Of a stretch of 64,000 nucleotides of DNA, positions 8,559 through 16,650 are shown in pieces. Numbering within the stretch: position 1 is the first letter of the stretch; each line of letters begins with the position of its first letter. Source of the stretch: Saccharospirillum sp. (GTDB lineage: Bacteria; Pseudomonadota; Gammaproteobacteria; Pseudomonadales; Natronospirillaceae); NCBI GenBank assembly GCA_018402545.1, contig JAGYIL010000001.1, forward strand, positions 1,364,001 to 1,428,000, written 5' to 3'. The position numbers and the translations under genes were made by a program. Under the pieces are notes generated by a model. The model was not told where the DNA came from, searched no databases, and saw only the letters and a list, made by a program, of their open reading frames with translations.

Positions 8559-10072
8559 GTCACACCCTGAATCTGACCCCGGGTACCCTGACCCTGGATG
8601 ACCTGCGCCAGGTCTTCCAGACGCCGGTCACGCTTAAGCTGGACCCGGCTTGCTACGCTGGTATGGAAGCCTCAGCCGCAACCGTCGCCGCCGTGGTCGC
8701 CGAAGGCCGCACCGTCTATGGCATCAACACCGGCTTTGGCCTGCTGGCCAACACCCGCATAGAACCGGCCGAGCTGGAAACCCTGCAACATAGCATCGTG
8801 TTGTCACATGCAGCGGGCATTGGCCAGTTCATGACCGAACGCACGGTGCGGCTGATGATGGTGCTTAAAATCAATTCACTGGCTCGCGGCTTTTCTGGCA
8901 TTCGGCCTGAAGTGGTCGACTTTCTGGTTGAACTGGTTAATCGCGGCGTTAGCCCGGCGATCCCGCAGAAAGGCTCAGTGGGTGCATCGGGTGATCTTGC
9001 GCCTTTGGCCCATATGAGCGCCGTTTTGTTGGGCGAGGGCGAAGCTTTCTGGCAGGGCGAGCGCTGGGCCGCTGGCGACTTGCTGAAAGAGCTGGGTCTG
9101 TCGCCGGTGACTCTGGCTCCGAAGGAGGGGCTGGCGCTGCTAAACGGCACCCAGGCGTCCACCGCCTTTGCACTGGAAGGGCTGTTCAACACTGAGGTTG
9201 CCCTGGCTTCCGCCACCCTGATCGGCTCAATGTCGCTGGAAGCGGCGATGGGCTCGCGCAAGCCATTCGATGAACGCATTCATCTTGCTCGCGGCCACGC
9301 ACCGCAAATCGAAATGGCGCGCCGGTATCGCGAGATTCTGGGCGAATCGGACATCGAACACAGCCACGCAGATTGCGAAAAAGTGCAGGACCCTTATTCA
9401 TTGCGTTGCCAGCCCCAGGTGATGGGTGCCTGCCTGCAGCAATGGCAGTTTGCCGCCCAGGTATTGCTGACCGAAGCCAACGGCGTCTCCGATAACCCAC
9501 TGGTGTTTGACGATGGCGACATTATTTCCGGCGGTAACTTCCATGCCGAACCAGTGGCGATGACGGCCGACATGCTGGCCATCGTGTTGTCGGAAATCGG
9601 CGCCTTGTCGGAACGGCGCATGGCCTTGCTGATCGACTCCACCCTGAGCGGTTTACCGCCATTTCTGGTCGACAACGGCGGCGTGAATTCCGGCTTCATG
9701 ATTGCCCAGGTAACTGCTGCCGCCCTGGCCAGTGAAAATAAAACACTGGCGCACCCGGCCTCGGTGGATTCATTGCCAACATCGGCCAACCAGGAAGACC
9801 ATGTCTCCATGGCGACCTTTGCCGGTCGGCGGTTGGCGGATATATACGAAAACGTCGAAGGCATTCTGGCCATCGAATGGCTGGCCTCAGCCCAGGGGCT
9901 GGATTTCAGGGCACCGCGTCACACCAGTGACACCCTGGAACAGGCCAAAGCGGCCCTGCGCAGCCGAGTGCCGTTCTACGATAAAGATCGTTATTTCGCC
10001 CCGGATATTCAAAACGCCGCCGCTCTGATTCGCGAGCGGGCGCTGGCTGATTTGATTCCCGTTTTTGAATGA
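8555..10072 (+). CDS. hutH: Histidine ammonia-lyase
   Basis: A 505-residue lyase that deaminates L-histidine to trans-urocanate, the committing step. The Ala144-Ser145-Gly146 tripeptide in [11 protein letters not shown] forms the MIO prosthetic group. The YGINTGFG segment (residues 55-62) carries the catalytic Tyr, and [12 protein letters not shown] and the NPLVF segments are also conserved. Length is normal. AAGGAG precedes the ATG and the gene overlaps hutU by 4 bp. A hairpin 25 bp after the stop probably ends the operon. Confidence 0.98.
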   Translation: MSHTLNLTPGTLTLDDLRQVFQTPVTLKLDPACYAGMEASAATVAAVVAEGRTVYGINTGFGLLANTRIEPAELETLQHSIVLSHAAGIGQFMTERTVRLMMVLKINSLARGFSGIRPEVVDFLVELVNRGVSPAIPQKGSVGASGDLAPLAHMSAVLLGEGEAFWQGERWAAGDLLKELGLSPVTLAPKEGLALLNGTQASTAFALEGLFNTEVALASATLIGSMSLEAAMGSRKPFDERIHLARGHAPQIEMARRYREILGESDIEHSHADCEKVQDPYSLRCQPQVMGACLQQWQFAAQVLLTEANGVSDNPLVFDDGDIISGGNFHAEPVAMTADMLAIVLSEIGALSERRMALLIDSTLSGLPPFLVDNGGVNSGFMIAQVTAAALASENKTLAHPASVDSLPTSANQEDHVSMATFAGRRLADIYENVEGILAIEWLASAQGLDFRAPRHTSDTLEQAKAALRSRVPFYDKDRYFAPDIQNAAALIRERALADLIPVFE

Positions 10073-10096
10073 TCGTACAGGCTAATGAACACCTGG

Positions 10097-10119
10097 GCGG
10101 GGGCCCGGTATGCCCCCGC
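10097..10119 (+). terminator. Hairpin terminator after hutH
   Basis: A perfect 8-bp stem pairs GCGGGGGC (10097-10104) with GCCCCCGC (10112-10119) around a 7-nt loop. It is followed by a short, interrupted T tract, so termination may be partial. Confidence 0.6.
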
Positions 10120-10176
10120 TTCCGGTTAGCCTGCTAGACTGACAGGGCAGTTCATTCTGAATGGCAGGAGGTAATC

Positions 10177-10500
10177 ATGTCGAACCGGCGTTTCAGCGAG
10201 ATGCTCAATCAGTGGGAAGAGCAGCGTCAGCAAAAACAGGAACTTGTGACCGTCCCTGTTTCTGTTGCCAAAAAGGATCTGGAGCGTTTGCAGGCTCTGG
10301 CCGACGTATACGACCAGCCATTGGAATCGATCATGGCCGATCTGATGCATGCGGCCCTGGCCGAGGCGGAATCCAGCATCCCCTATGTGCCGGGTTCCAG
10401 GGTGATTCGCGTCGAAGACGGCGAGCCCTGCTACGAAGATGAGGGTAAAATGCCCGATTATCTGGATGCGCGGCACCGCGCTGCGCATCCAAAGAATTAA
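10177..10500 (+). CDS. Small conserved cytoplasmic protein, function unknown
   Basis: A 107-residue soluble, acidic protein. The N-terminal third is charged and likely helical. Residues about 28-70 (a two-strand VTVPVSV segment, then KKDLERLQALAD and an ESIMADLMHAAL helix) look like a ribbon-helix-helix-type or pilin-assembly-like small domain of the sort found near loci in pseudomonads. I cannot name the family with certainty. A strong ribosome-binding site (GGAGG, 7 bases before ATG) supports expression. It stands alone between hutH and a convergent oxidoreductase gene. Confidence 0.65.
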   Translation: MSNRRFSEMLNQWEEQRQQKQELVTVPVSVAKKDLERLQALADVYDQPLESIMADLMHAALAEAESSIPYVPGSRVIRVEDGEPCYEDEGKMPDYLDARHRAAHPKN

Positions 10501-10509
10501 TCGGCCAAA

Positions 10510-11484
10510 TTAAGGAAGAAGCACCGTAGAACCGGTGGTTTTTCGGGCCTCCAGATCGCGGTGTGCCTGAGCAGTGTCTTTCAGGGCATAGGTCTGGTTC
10601 ACCTGAATTTTTACGATGCCCTTGCTAACCACGTCCAGCAGGCGCTCGGCGCCTTCAACCAGTAAGTCGCGGGTAGCAATGTGCGTCGCCAGTGTCGGCC
10701 GGGTCACATACAGGGAGCCCTTGGGCGCCAGAATACCGGGGCTGAACGGGTCTACCGGGCCGGTCGCGTTGCCATAGGACGCCAGCACACCAAAGGGCCG
10801 CAGTGAATCCAGCGAGGCCATAAAGGTTTCCTTGCCGATGGAGTCATAGGCGACGGCCACACCCTCTCCGTTGGTCAGGTCGCGCACGCGCTGGGCTATG
10901 TCTTCCTTGTTGTAATCGATCACATGGTCGCAGCCGTTATCCAGCGCCATTTTGGCCTTGGCTTCACCGCCAACACAGCCAATAACCGTTGCGCCCAGAT
11001 GCTTGGCCCATTGCGTCAGAATTAAGCCGACACCGCCGACGGCTGCGTAAACCAGCAGAGTATCGCCCGGCTTGACCGGGTAGGTGCGGAACAGCAGGTA
11101 ATGGGCGGTCAGGCCCTTGAGCATCATCGCCGCAGCGGTAGTGTCGTCAATCGAGTCCGGCAGTTTGATCAGCTTATCGGCATCGATCAGGCGGGCCTCG
11201 GCGTAGGCGCCAACGTTCATTGGGTAGGCGACCCGGTCACCCACGGCCAGGTCTGTCACACCCTCACCGACGGCTTCTACCACGCCAGCAGCTTCCATAC
11301 CCAGCACCGCCGGGTAGCTGGGCTGCGGATACAAACCAGTACGCATGTAAACATCGATGTAGTTCAGGCCAACGGCGGTCTGTTTCAGGCGTACCTGGCC
11401 TTTGGCCGGTTCTGGCAGGGTAATCTCATCCCACTGCAGGGCATCGGGCTCGCCCGGGGTGTGAATGCGGATGGCGTGTGTCAT
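10510..11484 (-). CDS. NADPH:quinone oxidoreductase, QorA-like (zinc-independent MDR)
   Basis: A 324-residue medium-chain dehydrogenase/reductase without the structural zinc Cys cluster. The N-terminal GroES-like domain contains LNYIDVYMRTGLYP, typical of quinone oxidoreductase. The Rossmann segment AAVGGVGLILTQWAK (near residue 150) binds NADPH. Expected reaction: one-electron reduction of quinones with NADPH in the cytoplasm. The start at 11484 fits QorA proteins. It stands alone and regulation is not evident. Confidence 0.9.
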   Translation of the reverse strand: MTHAIRIHTPGEPDALQWDEITLPEPAKGQVRLKQTAVGLNYIDVYMRTGLYPQPSYPAVLGMEAAGVVEAVGEGVTDLAVGDRVAYPMNVGAYAEARLIDADKLIKLPDSIDDTTAAAMMLKGLTAHYLLFRTYPVKPGDTLLVYAAVGGVGLILTQWAKHLGATVIGCVGGEAKAKMALDNGCDHVIDYNKEDIAQRVRDLTNGEGVAVAYDSIGKETFMASLDSLRPFGVLASYGNATGPVDPFSPGILAPKGSLYVTRPTLATHIATRDLLVEGAERLLDVVSKGIVKIQVNQTYALKDTAQAHRDLEARKTTGSTVLLP

Positions 11485-11760
11485 TGGTGTCTCCCAATCT
11501 TGTTGAGGTAAATCAATTCGGTTGAACGTTGCGACAATTTATCACGAACGGACGCCCAGTGTGTTCCCTGTAAGGGTCACTGCGTTGCCTGTCGGAGCGA
11601 AGCGTACTGTATTAACCACCTAATACCCCCTATTTGCCGGTTATTGATAATCTGGTTTCAGTCGCCGTACCTTTCTAACGCCCTGTTCTGAAAGGCGCTG
11701 TAAGCGACGACAGACAACACTCCCTACAACACTCTTTACAACAAGAACAGGAGAACCGAC

Positions 11761-12333
11761 ATGTCTAAAAAACGCATTCTGATGATCACCGGTGACTACA
11801 CCGAAGACTACGAAACCATGGTCCCCTTCCAAACGCTGCTGGCCGTTGGCCACCAGGTCGACGCAGTGTGCCCCGAAAAGGCCGCTGGCGACAGCGTTGC
11901 CACCGCGATTCACGATTTTGAAGGCGACCAGACCTATAGTGAAAAACCGGGGCACCGCTTCGCACTGAACGCCAGTTTTGACGAGATAAAAGTCGAGGAC
12001 TACGATGCTCTGGTCGTTCCCGGCGGGCGAGCACCCGAGTACCTGCGCCTGAACAAAGACGTACTGGCCATGGTGAAGCACTTTTTCGACGCCAATAAGC
12101 CGGTCGCCGCCATCTGCCACGGCGCCCAGCTGTTAGCCGCTGCCGGTGTTTTGCGCGGCCGGCACTGTTCGGCATACCCGGCGTGCCGGCCAGAGGTAGA
12201 AGCCAGCGGAGCCGACTATGCGGATATCGACGTAACCGATGCGGTAACCGACGGCAATCTGGTAACAGCCCCGGCCTGGCCGGCACATCCCGCCTGGCTG
12301 ATGCAGTTTATGGCGGTGCTGGATAATAACTGA
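11761..12333 (+). CDS. DJ-1/PfpI-family protein
   Basis: A 190-residue protein of the DJ-1/ThiJ/PfpI superfamily. The nucleophile elbow [10 protein letters not shown] gives Cys119-His120, and Glu15 sits at the position that tunes the cysteine in this family. Members include stress-linked deglycases, proteases and glyoxalases, and the exact activity cannot be told here. A good ribosome-binding site (AGGAG) precedes the ATG. The gene is alone and is followed 47 bp later by a 204-bp palindromic element. Confidence 0.88.
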   Translation: MSKKRILMITGDYTEDYETMVPFQTLLAVGHQVDAVCPEKAAGDSVATAIHDFEGDQTYSEKPGHRFALNASFDEIKVEDYDALVVPGGRAPEYLRLNKDVLAMVKHFFDANKPVAAICHGAQLLAAAGVLRGRHCSAYPACRPEVEASGADYADIDVTDAVTDGNLVTAPAWPAHPAWLMQFMAVLDNN

Positions 12334-12380
12334 GAATAAGTGCTGCAGAATCAGGCCGGCTCGTTGAACTTTGGTTGTTA

Positions 12381-12584
12381 TAACTCAAGTTTCGGAGTTC
12401 GGGTTGGCTGGGTGGCTTTGGCCCGCACCGGGTACCGGGTGAGCCCTTGTGGGGTCGGGCGGAATGCCGCCCACTCAACCCATCCATGGGGCCTAGACCG
12501 CAACATCCATGTTGCGGACTTCCCCACAAGGGCTCACCCGGCACCCGCCGCTCGGTTCTCTGGCGAACTCCGAAACTTGAGTTA
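12381..12584. repeat. 204-bp nested palindromic element
   Basis: Outer 21-bp arms are perfect inverted repeats (12381-12401 and 12564-12584). A second pair of 26-nt arms (12429-12454 and 12522-12547) matches at 25 positions. Between them are three hairpins: GGGCGG-AATG-CCGCCC (12457-12472), CCCA-TCCA-TGGG (12479-12490) and CCGCAACA-TCCA-TGTTGCGG (12498-12517). Positions 12477-12519 match 27124-27166 in reverse orientation at 40 of 43 bases. Confidence 0.9.
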
Positions 12585-12633
12585 AAGATAATCGGGGTTC
12601 GGCAAGGTTTGATTCAGTACGGAGTGCTAGCCC

Positions 12634-12984
12634 ATGTGTAAATTGTTCATCAAAGCCGACCCCGAACTCTGGGTCAGCACCACCCATTCACTGCGAATAG
12701 ACGGCATGGTGACCAGCGTTCGGCTGGAAAATTATTTCTGGCAGATACTGGAACAGATCGCCCAGCGCGATGAGATGAACCGGGCGCAGATGATTACCCG
12801 TTTGTACCACGAATCCATCGATGCCGGTCACGATTTGGGGAACTTCACTTCTTTTCTGCGCGTATGTGCATTGCGCTATCTGGCACTGCAACTCTCCGGC
12901 GACATACCGGCACGAGACGACGTCGCCATCGCCACTCTGGATGCCGAGACCATCCTCGCACGCGAAGCCAATGGCCTTCACTGA
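12634..12984 (+). CDS. Ribbon-helix-helix domain protein (RHH_4 type)
   Basis: A 116-residue protein. Residues about 23-85 follow the pattern of stand-alone ribbon-helix-helix proteins annotated RHH_4: a strand with RIDGMVTSVRLE, a helix with FWQILEQIAQRDE, then AGHDLGNFTSFLRVCALRYL. Such proteins are predicted DNA-binding or arylsulfotransferase-like regulators, mostly uncharacterised. GGAG lies 9 bases before the ATG. No partner toxin is next to it, so a toxin-antitoxin role is unlikely. It lies just downstream of the 204-bp palindrome. Confidence 0.75.
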   Translation: MCKLFIKADPELWVSTTHSLRIDGMVTSVRLENYFWQILEQIAQRDEMNRAQMITRLYHESIDAGHDLGNFTSFLRVCALRYLALQLSGDIPARDDVAIATLDAETILAREANGLH

Positions 12985-12990
12985 AAACCG

Positions 12991-13563
12991 TTAATCCGAT
13001 TTAAAACTCAAACCCCGCGCCTCCAAAGACGACAGGAGGAGCGGGATGGCGCTCGGCCCGACTCCGTGCAAAGCCAGTAACTCCTTCTGGGAAAACCTCT
13101 CCAGATCTTCGGGAGCCTGAATACCTGCTTGCGCCAGCGCCCGCTGCGCCGGAGCTGATAACTGCGTTAGAAACCCATTGTCGGCAAGCAGGCCTTTCTG
13201 TTGGTAGTGTTCATAACCTGCCTTTGTCAGCAGCGCCAATTCGCGAAAAAGCGCTGGTTCGGTTCGGGTGAAATTGAAACAGGATTTTCCTTGCATCCGT
13301 TGCTTCAACTCGTCACTCATCGTTGCCAGCAGTGTCGGCTCAACATAAACCGGCATCAGGTGAAAGCTGACGTAGTTTTTCTTGATCTGCACCGCCGCGA
13401 AAAACAGGGGCTTTTTGTTTTTCTGGATATACCGGCTGTTCAGGTAGTACTCGGTTTCGGTATCGGTGCTGACGGTCATTGAATTGGCATAGGGGGCCAG
13501 TAAAGCTTTTAGAACCGAGAAAACAGATGTTAATTCTTGTGGCAGAGTCGTGGTTGAGGGCAT
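12991..13563 (-). CDS. DUF1801-like protein with C-terminal helix-hairpin-helix
   Basis: A 190-residue protein. Residues about 1-125 resemble the DUF1801/YdhG-like fold (PLFFAAVQIKKNYVSFHLMPVY). Residues about 135-185 look like an RNA polymerase alpha-CTD-type helix-hairpin-helix (FSQKELLALHGVGPSAIPLL), a nucleic-acid-binding module. The combination suggests a small DNA- or RNA-associated protein, but no function is known to me. It is convergent with the RHH gene, with the two stops 6 bp apart. Confidence 0.7.
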   Translation of the reverse strand: MPSTTTLPQELTSVFSVLKALLAPYANSMTVSTDTETEYYLNSRYIQKNKKPLFFAAVQIKKNYVSFHLMPVYVEPTLLATMSDELKQRMQGKSCFNFTRTEPALFRELALLTKAGYEHYQQKGLLADNGFLTQLSAPAQRALAQAGIQAPEDLERFSQKELLALHGVGPSAIPLLLSSLEARGLSFKSD

Positions 13564-13641
13564 TGTTTATGAACCTCTTTTCGATGTTGTAGCTTTCTAG
13601 TTGTTAGTGAGGTTGTTCGTTAAGGCTTCGGATATTAATAC

Positions 13642-13719
13642 CTCAAATTACGGAGTTCACAATAGGCCACCTGTCGCGGGTTCAAGACGTTGAAATTAAC
13701 CCAAACTCCGAACTTTAAT
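13642..13719. repeat. Decayed inverted-repeat remnant related to the 12381 element arms
   Basis: Positions 13642-13657 match 14 of 16 bases of the 12381 element's outer arm (CTCAAGTTTCGGAGTT). A degenerate inverted copy lies at 13704-13719 and reaches the LysR gene's stop codon. The core of the element is absent, as if deleted. Confidence 0.4.
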
Positions 13720-14618
13720 TAGTACCGCCTGAGCCCTTCGAACATCTCTTTTACGTAACCGGCCAGCGTTTCGCTTGCTGAACCCAGGCTACCCCGCCTC
13801 AGCAACAGAATCTGATAATCCCCGATGGGTGGCAGGCCGGATTCTGCGCCCAGTCGGGTCAGGGGTGGCTTGACCATGCTGGCCGGGAAGGCGGAGACCG
13901 CCAAATCGGCCACCATGGCCGCTTCCTGGCCGGCGCAGTGAATACTGGTGTAGGCGACTCGGTAGCCTATGCCGGCGTTGTCCAGTGTCTCCAGCGCCAT
14001 GGCGCGCCAGCAGCAGCCGGGCGCTGCCAGCGAGACGGGCAAGGGCGCGCGCTGGGCAGCGATGCCGCCTTCACGGCCAGCCCAGACCAGCGGTTCGGTA
14101 TGCACTACCTCACCCCGGGTCGGGTCTTGCCCCTGGTTGCCCGCCGTTACCAGTGTCAGGTCCAGTTCATCGTTGTCTAACTGATCTATCAGGCTGGCAC
14201 TTCGATCGACTACAACATCTACCTGAACGCCCGGATGGGAGCGGGCGAACTGGGCCAGCAGGCCCGGCAGAATGCGGGTGCCGACGTCGTCTGGCGTACC
14301 GAAACGCACCTTGCCTTCCAGAGTGGGCGCCAGGAACTGGGATACCGCCTCCTCGTTCAGCTTCAACAGCCGCCGCCCAAAACTCAACAGCACTTCCCCC
14401 TGGGGCGTCAGCCGAACGTGCCGGGCTTCGCGCACGAAGAGGGTTTGGCCGAGAGTTTCCTCCAAGCGCTTGATCTGCATGCTCAGGGCCGACGGGGTGC
14501 GAAATACCTGCTGCGCGGCTCGGGTGAAACTACCGCTTTCTGCGATGGCCACGAAAGTTCGCAGAACATCGTTATCCAGCAGCGGCAAGGTGGTGGGTGA
14601 CACCGGCTGTTGGCTCAT
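13719..14618 (-). CDS. LysR-family transcriptional regulator
   Basis: A 299-residue LysR regulator with an N-terminal winged helix-turn-helix (about residues 15-75, with SGSFTRAAQQVF and SALSMQIKRLE) and a periplasmic-binding-fold effector domain (about 100-290). The DNA-binding part resembles the LrhA/PecT-like subgroup. No divergent partner lies within easy reach: upstream is only the small DUF1127 gene on the opposite strand, 157 bp away, which could be a target. The ligand is unknown. Confidence 0.9.
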   Translation of the reverse strand: MSQQPVSPTTLPLLDNDVLRTFVAIAESGSFTRAAQQVFRTPSALSMQIKRLEETLGQTLFVREARHVRLTPQGEVLLSFGRRLLKLNEEAVSQFLAPTLEGKVRFGTPDDVGTRILPGLLAQFARSHPGVQVDVVVDRSASLIDQLDNDELDLTLVTAGNQGQDPTRGEVVHTEPLVWAGREGGIAAQRAPLPVSLAAPGCCWRAMALETLDNAGIGYRVAYTSIHCAGQEAAMVADLAVSAFPASMVKPPLTRLGAESGLPPIGDYQILLLRRGSLGSASETLAGYVKEMFEGLRRY

Positions 14619-14778
14619 GGCGGTACCTTTCAGAAAAACTGAATCCAGAGTGTAGTATTTTTAGTTTGAGTTAACCACTGCGCCGACGCATTCTAGTTCC
14701 GAGGTCGCGACTCACACATCAAAGTAATCATTCAATACAGGCGGCTGCCTTCAGGGCAGCACCTGGGGAGAAGGCGTG

Positions 14779-15084
14779 ATGTCTGATATCGACCTGAAAC
14801 TGGAACGTGAAGAATCATCCACTGCCCGCAGGCAGCGGGATGATATGCCGCATTTCTATATGCCAGCCATGCCGCCACTGGGGTTTATTCGGGCGGTGCG
14901 CCAGCGTTTGGATGCCTGGGCTTTTCGCCGCAAGATGAAGCGTTTGCTGGATTACGATGATCACATACTGGACGACATGGGGCATACCCGAGCCGAATTG
15001 ATGATGGCTATTAAGTTGCCGCTGAAAGAAAACGCCCGAAAGGTATTGCGGCAGTGGAGAGACCAGCGGCGTCGGACCGGTTGA
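14779..15084 (+). CDS. DUF1127 (YjiS-like) domain protein
   Basis: A 101-residue basic protein. The DUF1127 motif occupies residues about 50-85: W-x5-R-x4-L, then DYDDHILDDMGHTRAEL. DUF1127 proteins are small Arg-rich proteins, some linked to RNA or phosphate/carbon metabolism, often with no known function. A GTG at 14776 directly precedes the ATG at 14779; GGGGAGAAGG lies just upstream and could serve either. It is divergent from the LysR gene. Confidence 0.82.
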   Translation: MSDIDLKLEREESSTARRQRDDMPHFYMPAMPPLGFIRAVRQRLDAWAFRRKMKRLLDYDDHILDDMGHTRAELMMAIKLPLKENARKVLRQWRDQRRRTG

Positions 15085-15115
15085 GGTGAAACCTCTGGCT
15101 CCCCGTTTGGGCCAA

Positions 15116-15982
15116 TCAGTCTTTAAACACCACTGTCCGGCTCCCATTCAAAAACACGCGCTTTTCAGTGTGATACCGCACCGCATTGGCCAGCGTCTGG
15201 CTTTCGATATCCTGGCCGCGGGCAATCAGGTCTTCCGGGTAGTGGTTGTGGTCTACCGCCTGAACGCCCTGGCTGATGATGGGGCCTTCGTCGAGGTCGT
15301 CGTTAACATAGTGGGCAGTAGCGCCCACCAGTTTGACGCCTTTTTCCCAGGCCTGGTGGTAGGGTTTTGCGCCCTTGAACCCTGGCAAGAGAGAGTGGTG
15401 AATGTTGATCGCCCAGCCGTCGAGTTTCTTCGACATGTCGGACGACAGCACTTGCATGTAGCGGGCGAGCACAACCAGTTCGCACTGGTATTGCTGAATC
15501 AGTTCCCAGATTTGCGCTTCCTGTTCCGGTTTGGTTTCCGGTGTGATGGGCAGATGGTAATAGGGAATCTTGTGCCACTGCGCGAGTGATTCGAGATCCG
15601 GGTGGTTGGAAATAATCACCGGGATTTCGATGGCCAGTTCGCCGGTGCGGTATCGGTAGAGCAGGTCGTTCAGGCAATGATCGTAACGGGACACCAGGAT
15701 GGCGACCCGGGTTTTATGATCTGGCGCGGTCAGTTCCCAGTCCATGTGAAAGTGGTTGGCGCGCTGGTTAAAGAGGTCGCGAAAGCGTTGCAGGGAATCC
15801 TCGTCTTTAAGCGGGCGGAATTCCACGCGAATACTGAACAGACTGGTTTCGCGATCATCGAACGAATTCATCGTGACAATGTAGTTTTCGGTTTCTGCCA
15901 GGCTGCGTGTCACCACATCAACCGTGCCCAGTGTGCTGGGGCACTGGGCAGTGAGTATCCAGCGTTTTTCGGTAACGGCCAT
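15116..15982 (-). CDS. purU: Formyltetrahydrofolate deformylase
   Basis: A 288-residue enzyme that hydrolyses 10-formyl-THF to formate and THF. It has an N-terminal ACT domain (about residues 6-85) and a C-terminal formyltransferase-fold domain holding the N-x-H-x-S-L-L-P block (INIHHSLLPGF) and the late Asp in VNDDLDEGPII. It follows soxG by 2 bp. In that place it clears one-carbon units formed when sarcosine oxidase makes 5,10-methylene-THF, regenerating THF. The same gene order occurs in pseudomonads. Confidence 0.96.
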   Translation of the reverse strand: MAVTEKRWILTAQCPSTLGTVDVVTRSLAETENYIVTMNSFDDRETSLFSIRVEFRPLKDEDSLQRFRDLFNQRANHFHMDWELTAPDHKTRVAILVSRYDHCLNDLLYRYRTGELAIEIPVIISNHPDLESLAQWHKIPYYHLPITPETKPEQEAQIWELIQQYQCELVVLARYMQVLSSDMSKKLDGWAINIHHSLLPGFKGAKPYHQAWEKGVKLVGATAHYVNDDLDEGPIISQGVQAVDHNHYPEDLIARGQDIESQTLANAVRYHTEKRVFLNGSRTVVFKD

Positions 15983-15984
15983 GG

Positions 15985-16650
15985 TCAGTTCTCGTTGTGT
16001 TCGGGTTGGCCCAAATGCAGTCCGTATTCACGGCTGGCATCAGTTAACCAGCGCCAGGCGTAGTCGGCAAAGCTGCGACGTACTGTCAGTTCCCAGTCTG
16101 TACTGTCGATGCGACGCACCGTTGCCTGAGTTTTGGACAACGCCGTGGTAACGACTTTACCGACTGGAAAATGAGCGTCGCTGACGGCATAGGGCATGCT
16201 TTTTTGCAGCACACTTGCGGCAGCAGAACCCGCCAGGCGGATCTGTGTTTGACCGCCGCTGACGTTGATGACGGCATAGTGTCCCGTCAGTGCGTCGCGC
16301 AATCGGGTTTCAATGGCGAAGGCTTGTTCCAGGTCGCACAACAACAGCCACTCATCCGGTGCTATCCAGAGCAGGGCCATGGTTGCGGAAACGCTACTGC
16401 TCAGTTGGCCTGGCAGAGCCAGATCCAGTGCGCTGCTGACGCCCTTGGCAAAGTCGGTATTGCCCGCATCGCCTCGAATAACTAACTGGCCGCGCAAGGC
16501 GTCTTCCCAGAGAAACACCTGGGCCTGACCGGGCCCGAAAACGGGTTGCGTGGCTGCCTGGCTAAAATACAGGGCACTGCGGGCAGTGACGCCGGCTTCA
16601 GGCATCTGATTCATGATAGAAACCCGGGTGTCGGTTTGCAGTTCAGACAT
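15985..16650 (-). CDS. soxG: Sarcosine oxidase, gamma subunit
   Basis: A 221-residue subunit of heterotetrameric sarcosine oxidase. It resembles the folate-binding GcvT-like gamma family (DEWLLLCD near residue 90, VINVSGGQTQIRLAG near 130). It has no cofactor of its own and stabilises the alpha subunit. The start at 16650 overlaps the end of soxA by 8 bp (ATGTCTGA), typical of coupled translation; an internal ATG at 16614 is a less likely alternative. Confidence 0.93.
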   Translation of the reverse strand: MSELQTDTRVSIMNQMPEAGVTARSALYFSQAATQPVFGPGQAQVFLWEDALRGQLVIRGDAGNTDFAKGVSSALDLALPGQLSSSVSATMALLWIAPDEWLLLCDLEQAFAIETRLRDALTGHYAVINVSGGQTQIRLAGSAAASVLQKSMPYAVSDAHFPVGKVVTTALSKTQATVRRIDSTDWELTVRRSFADYAWRWLTDASREYGLHLGQPEHNEN

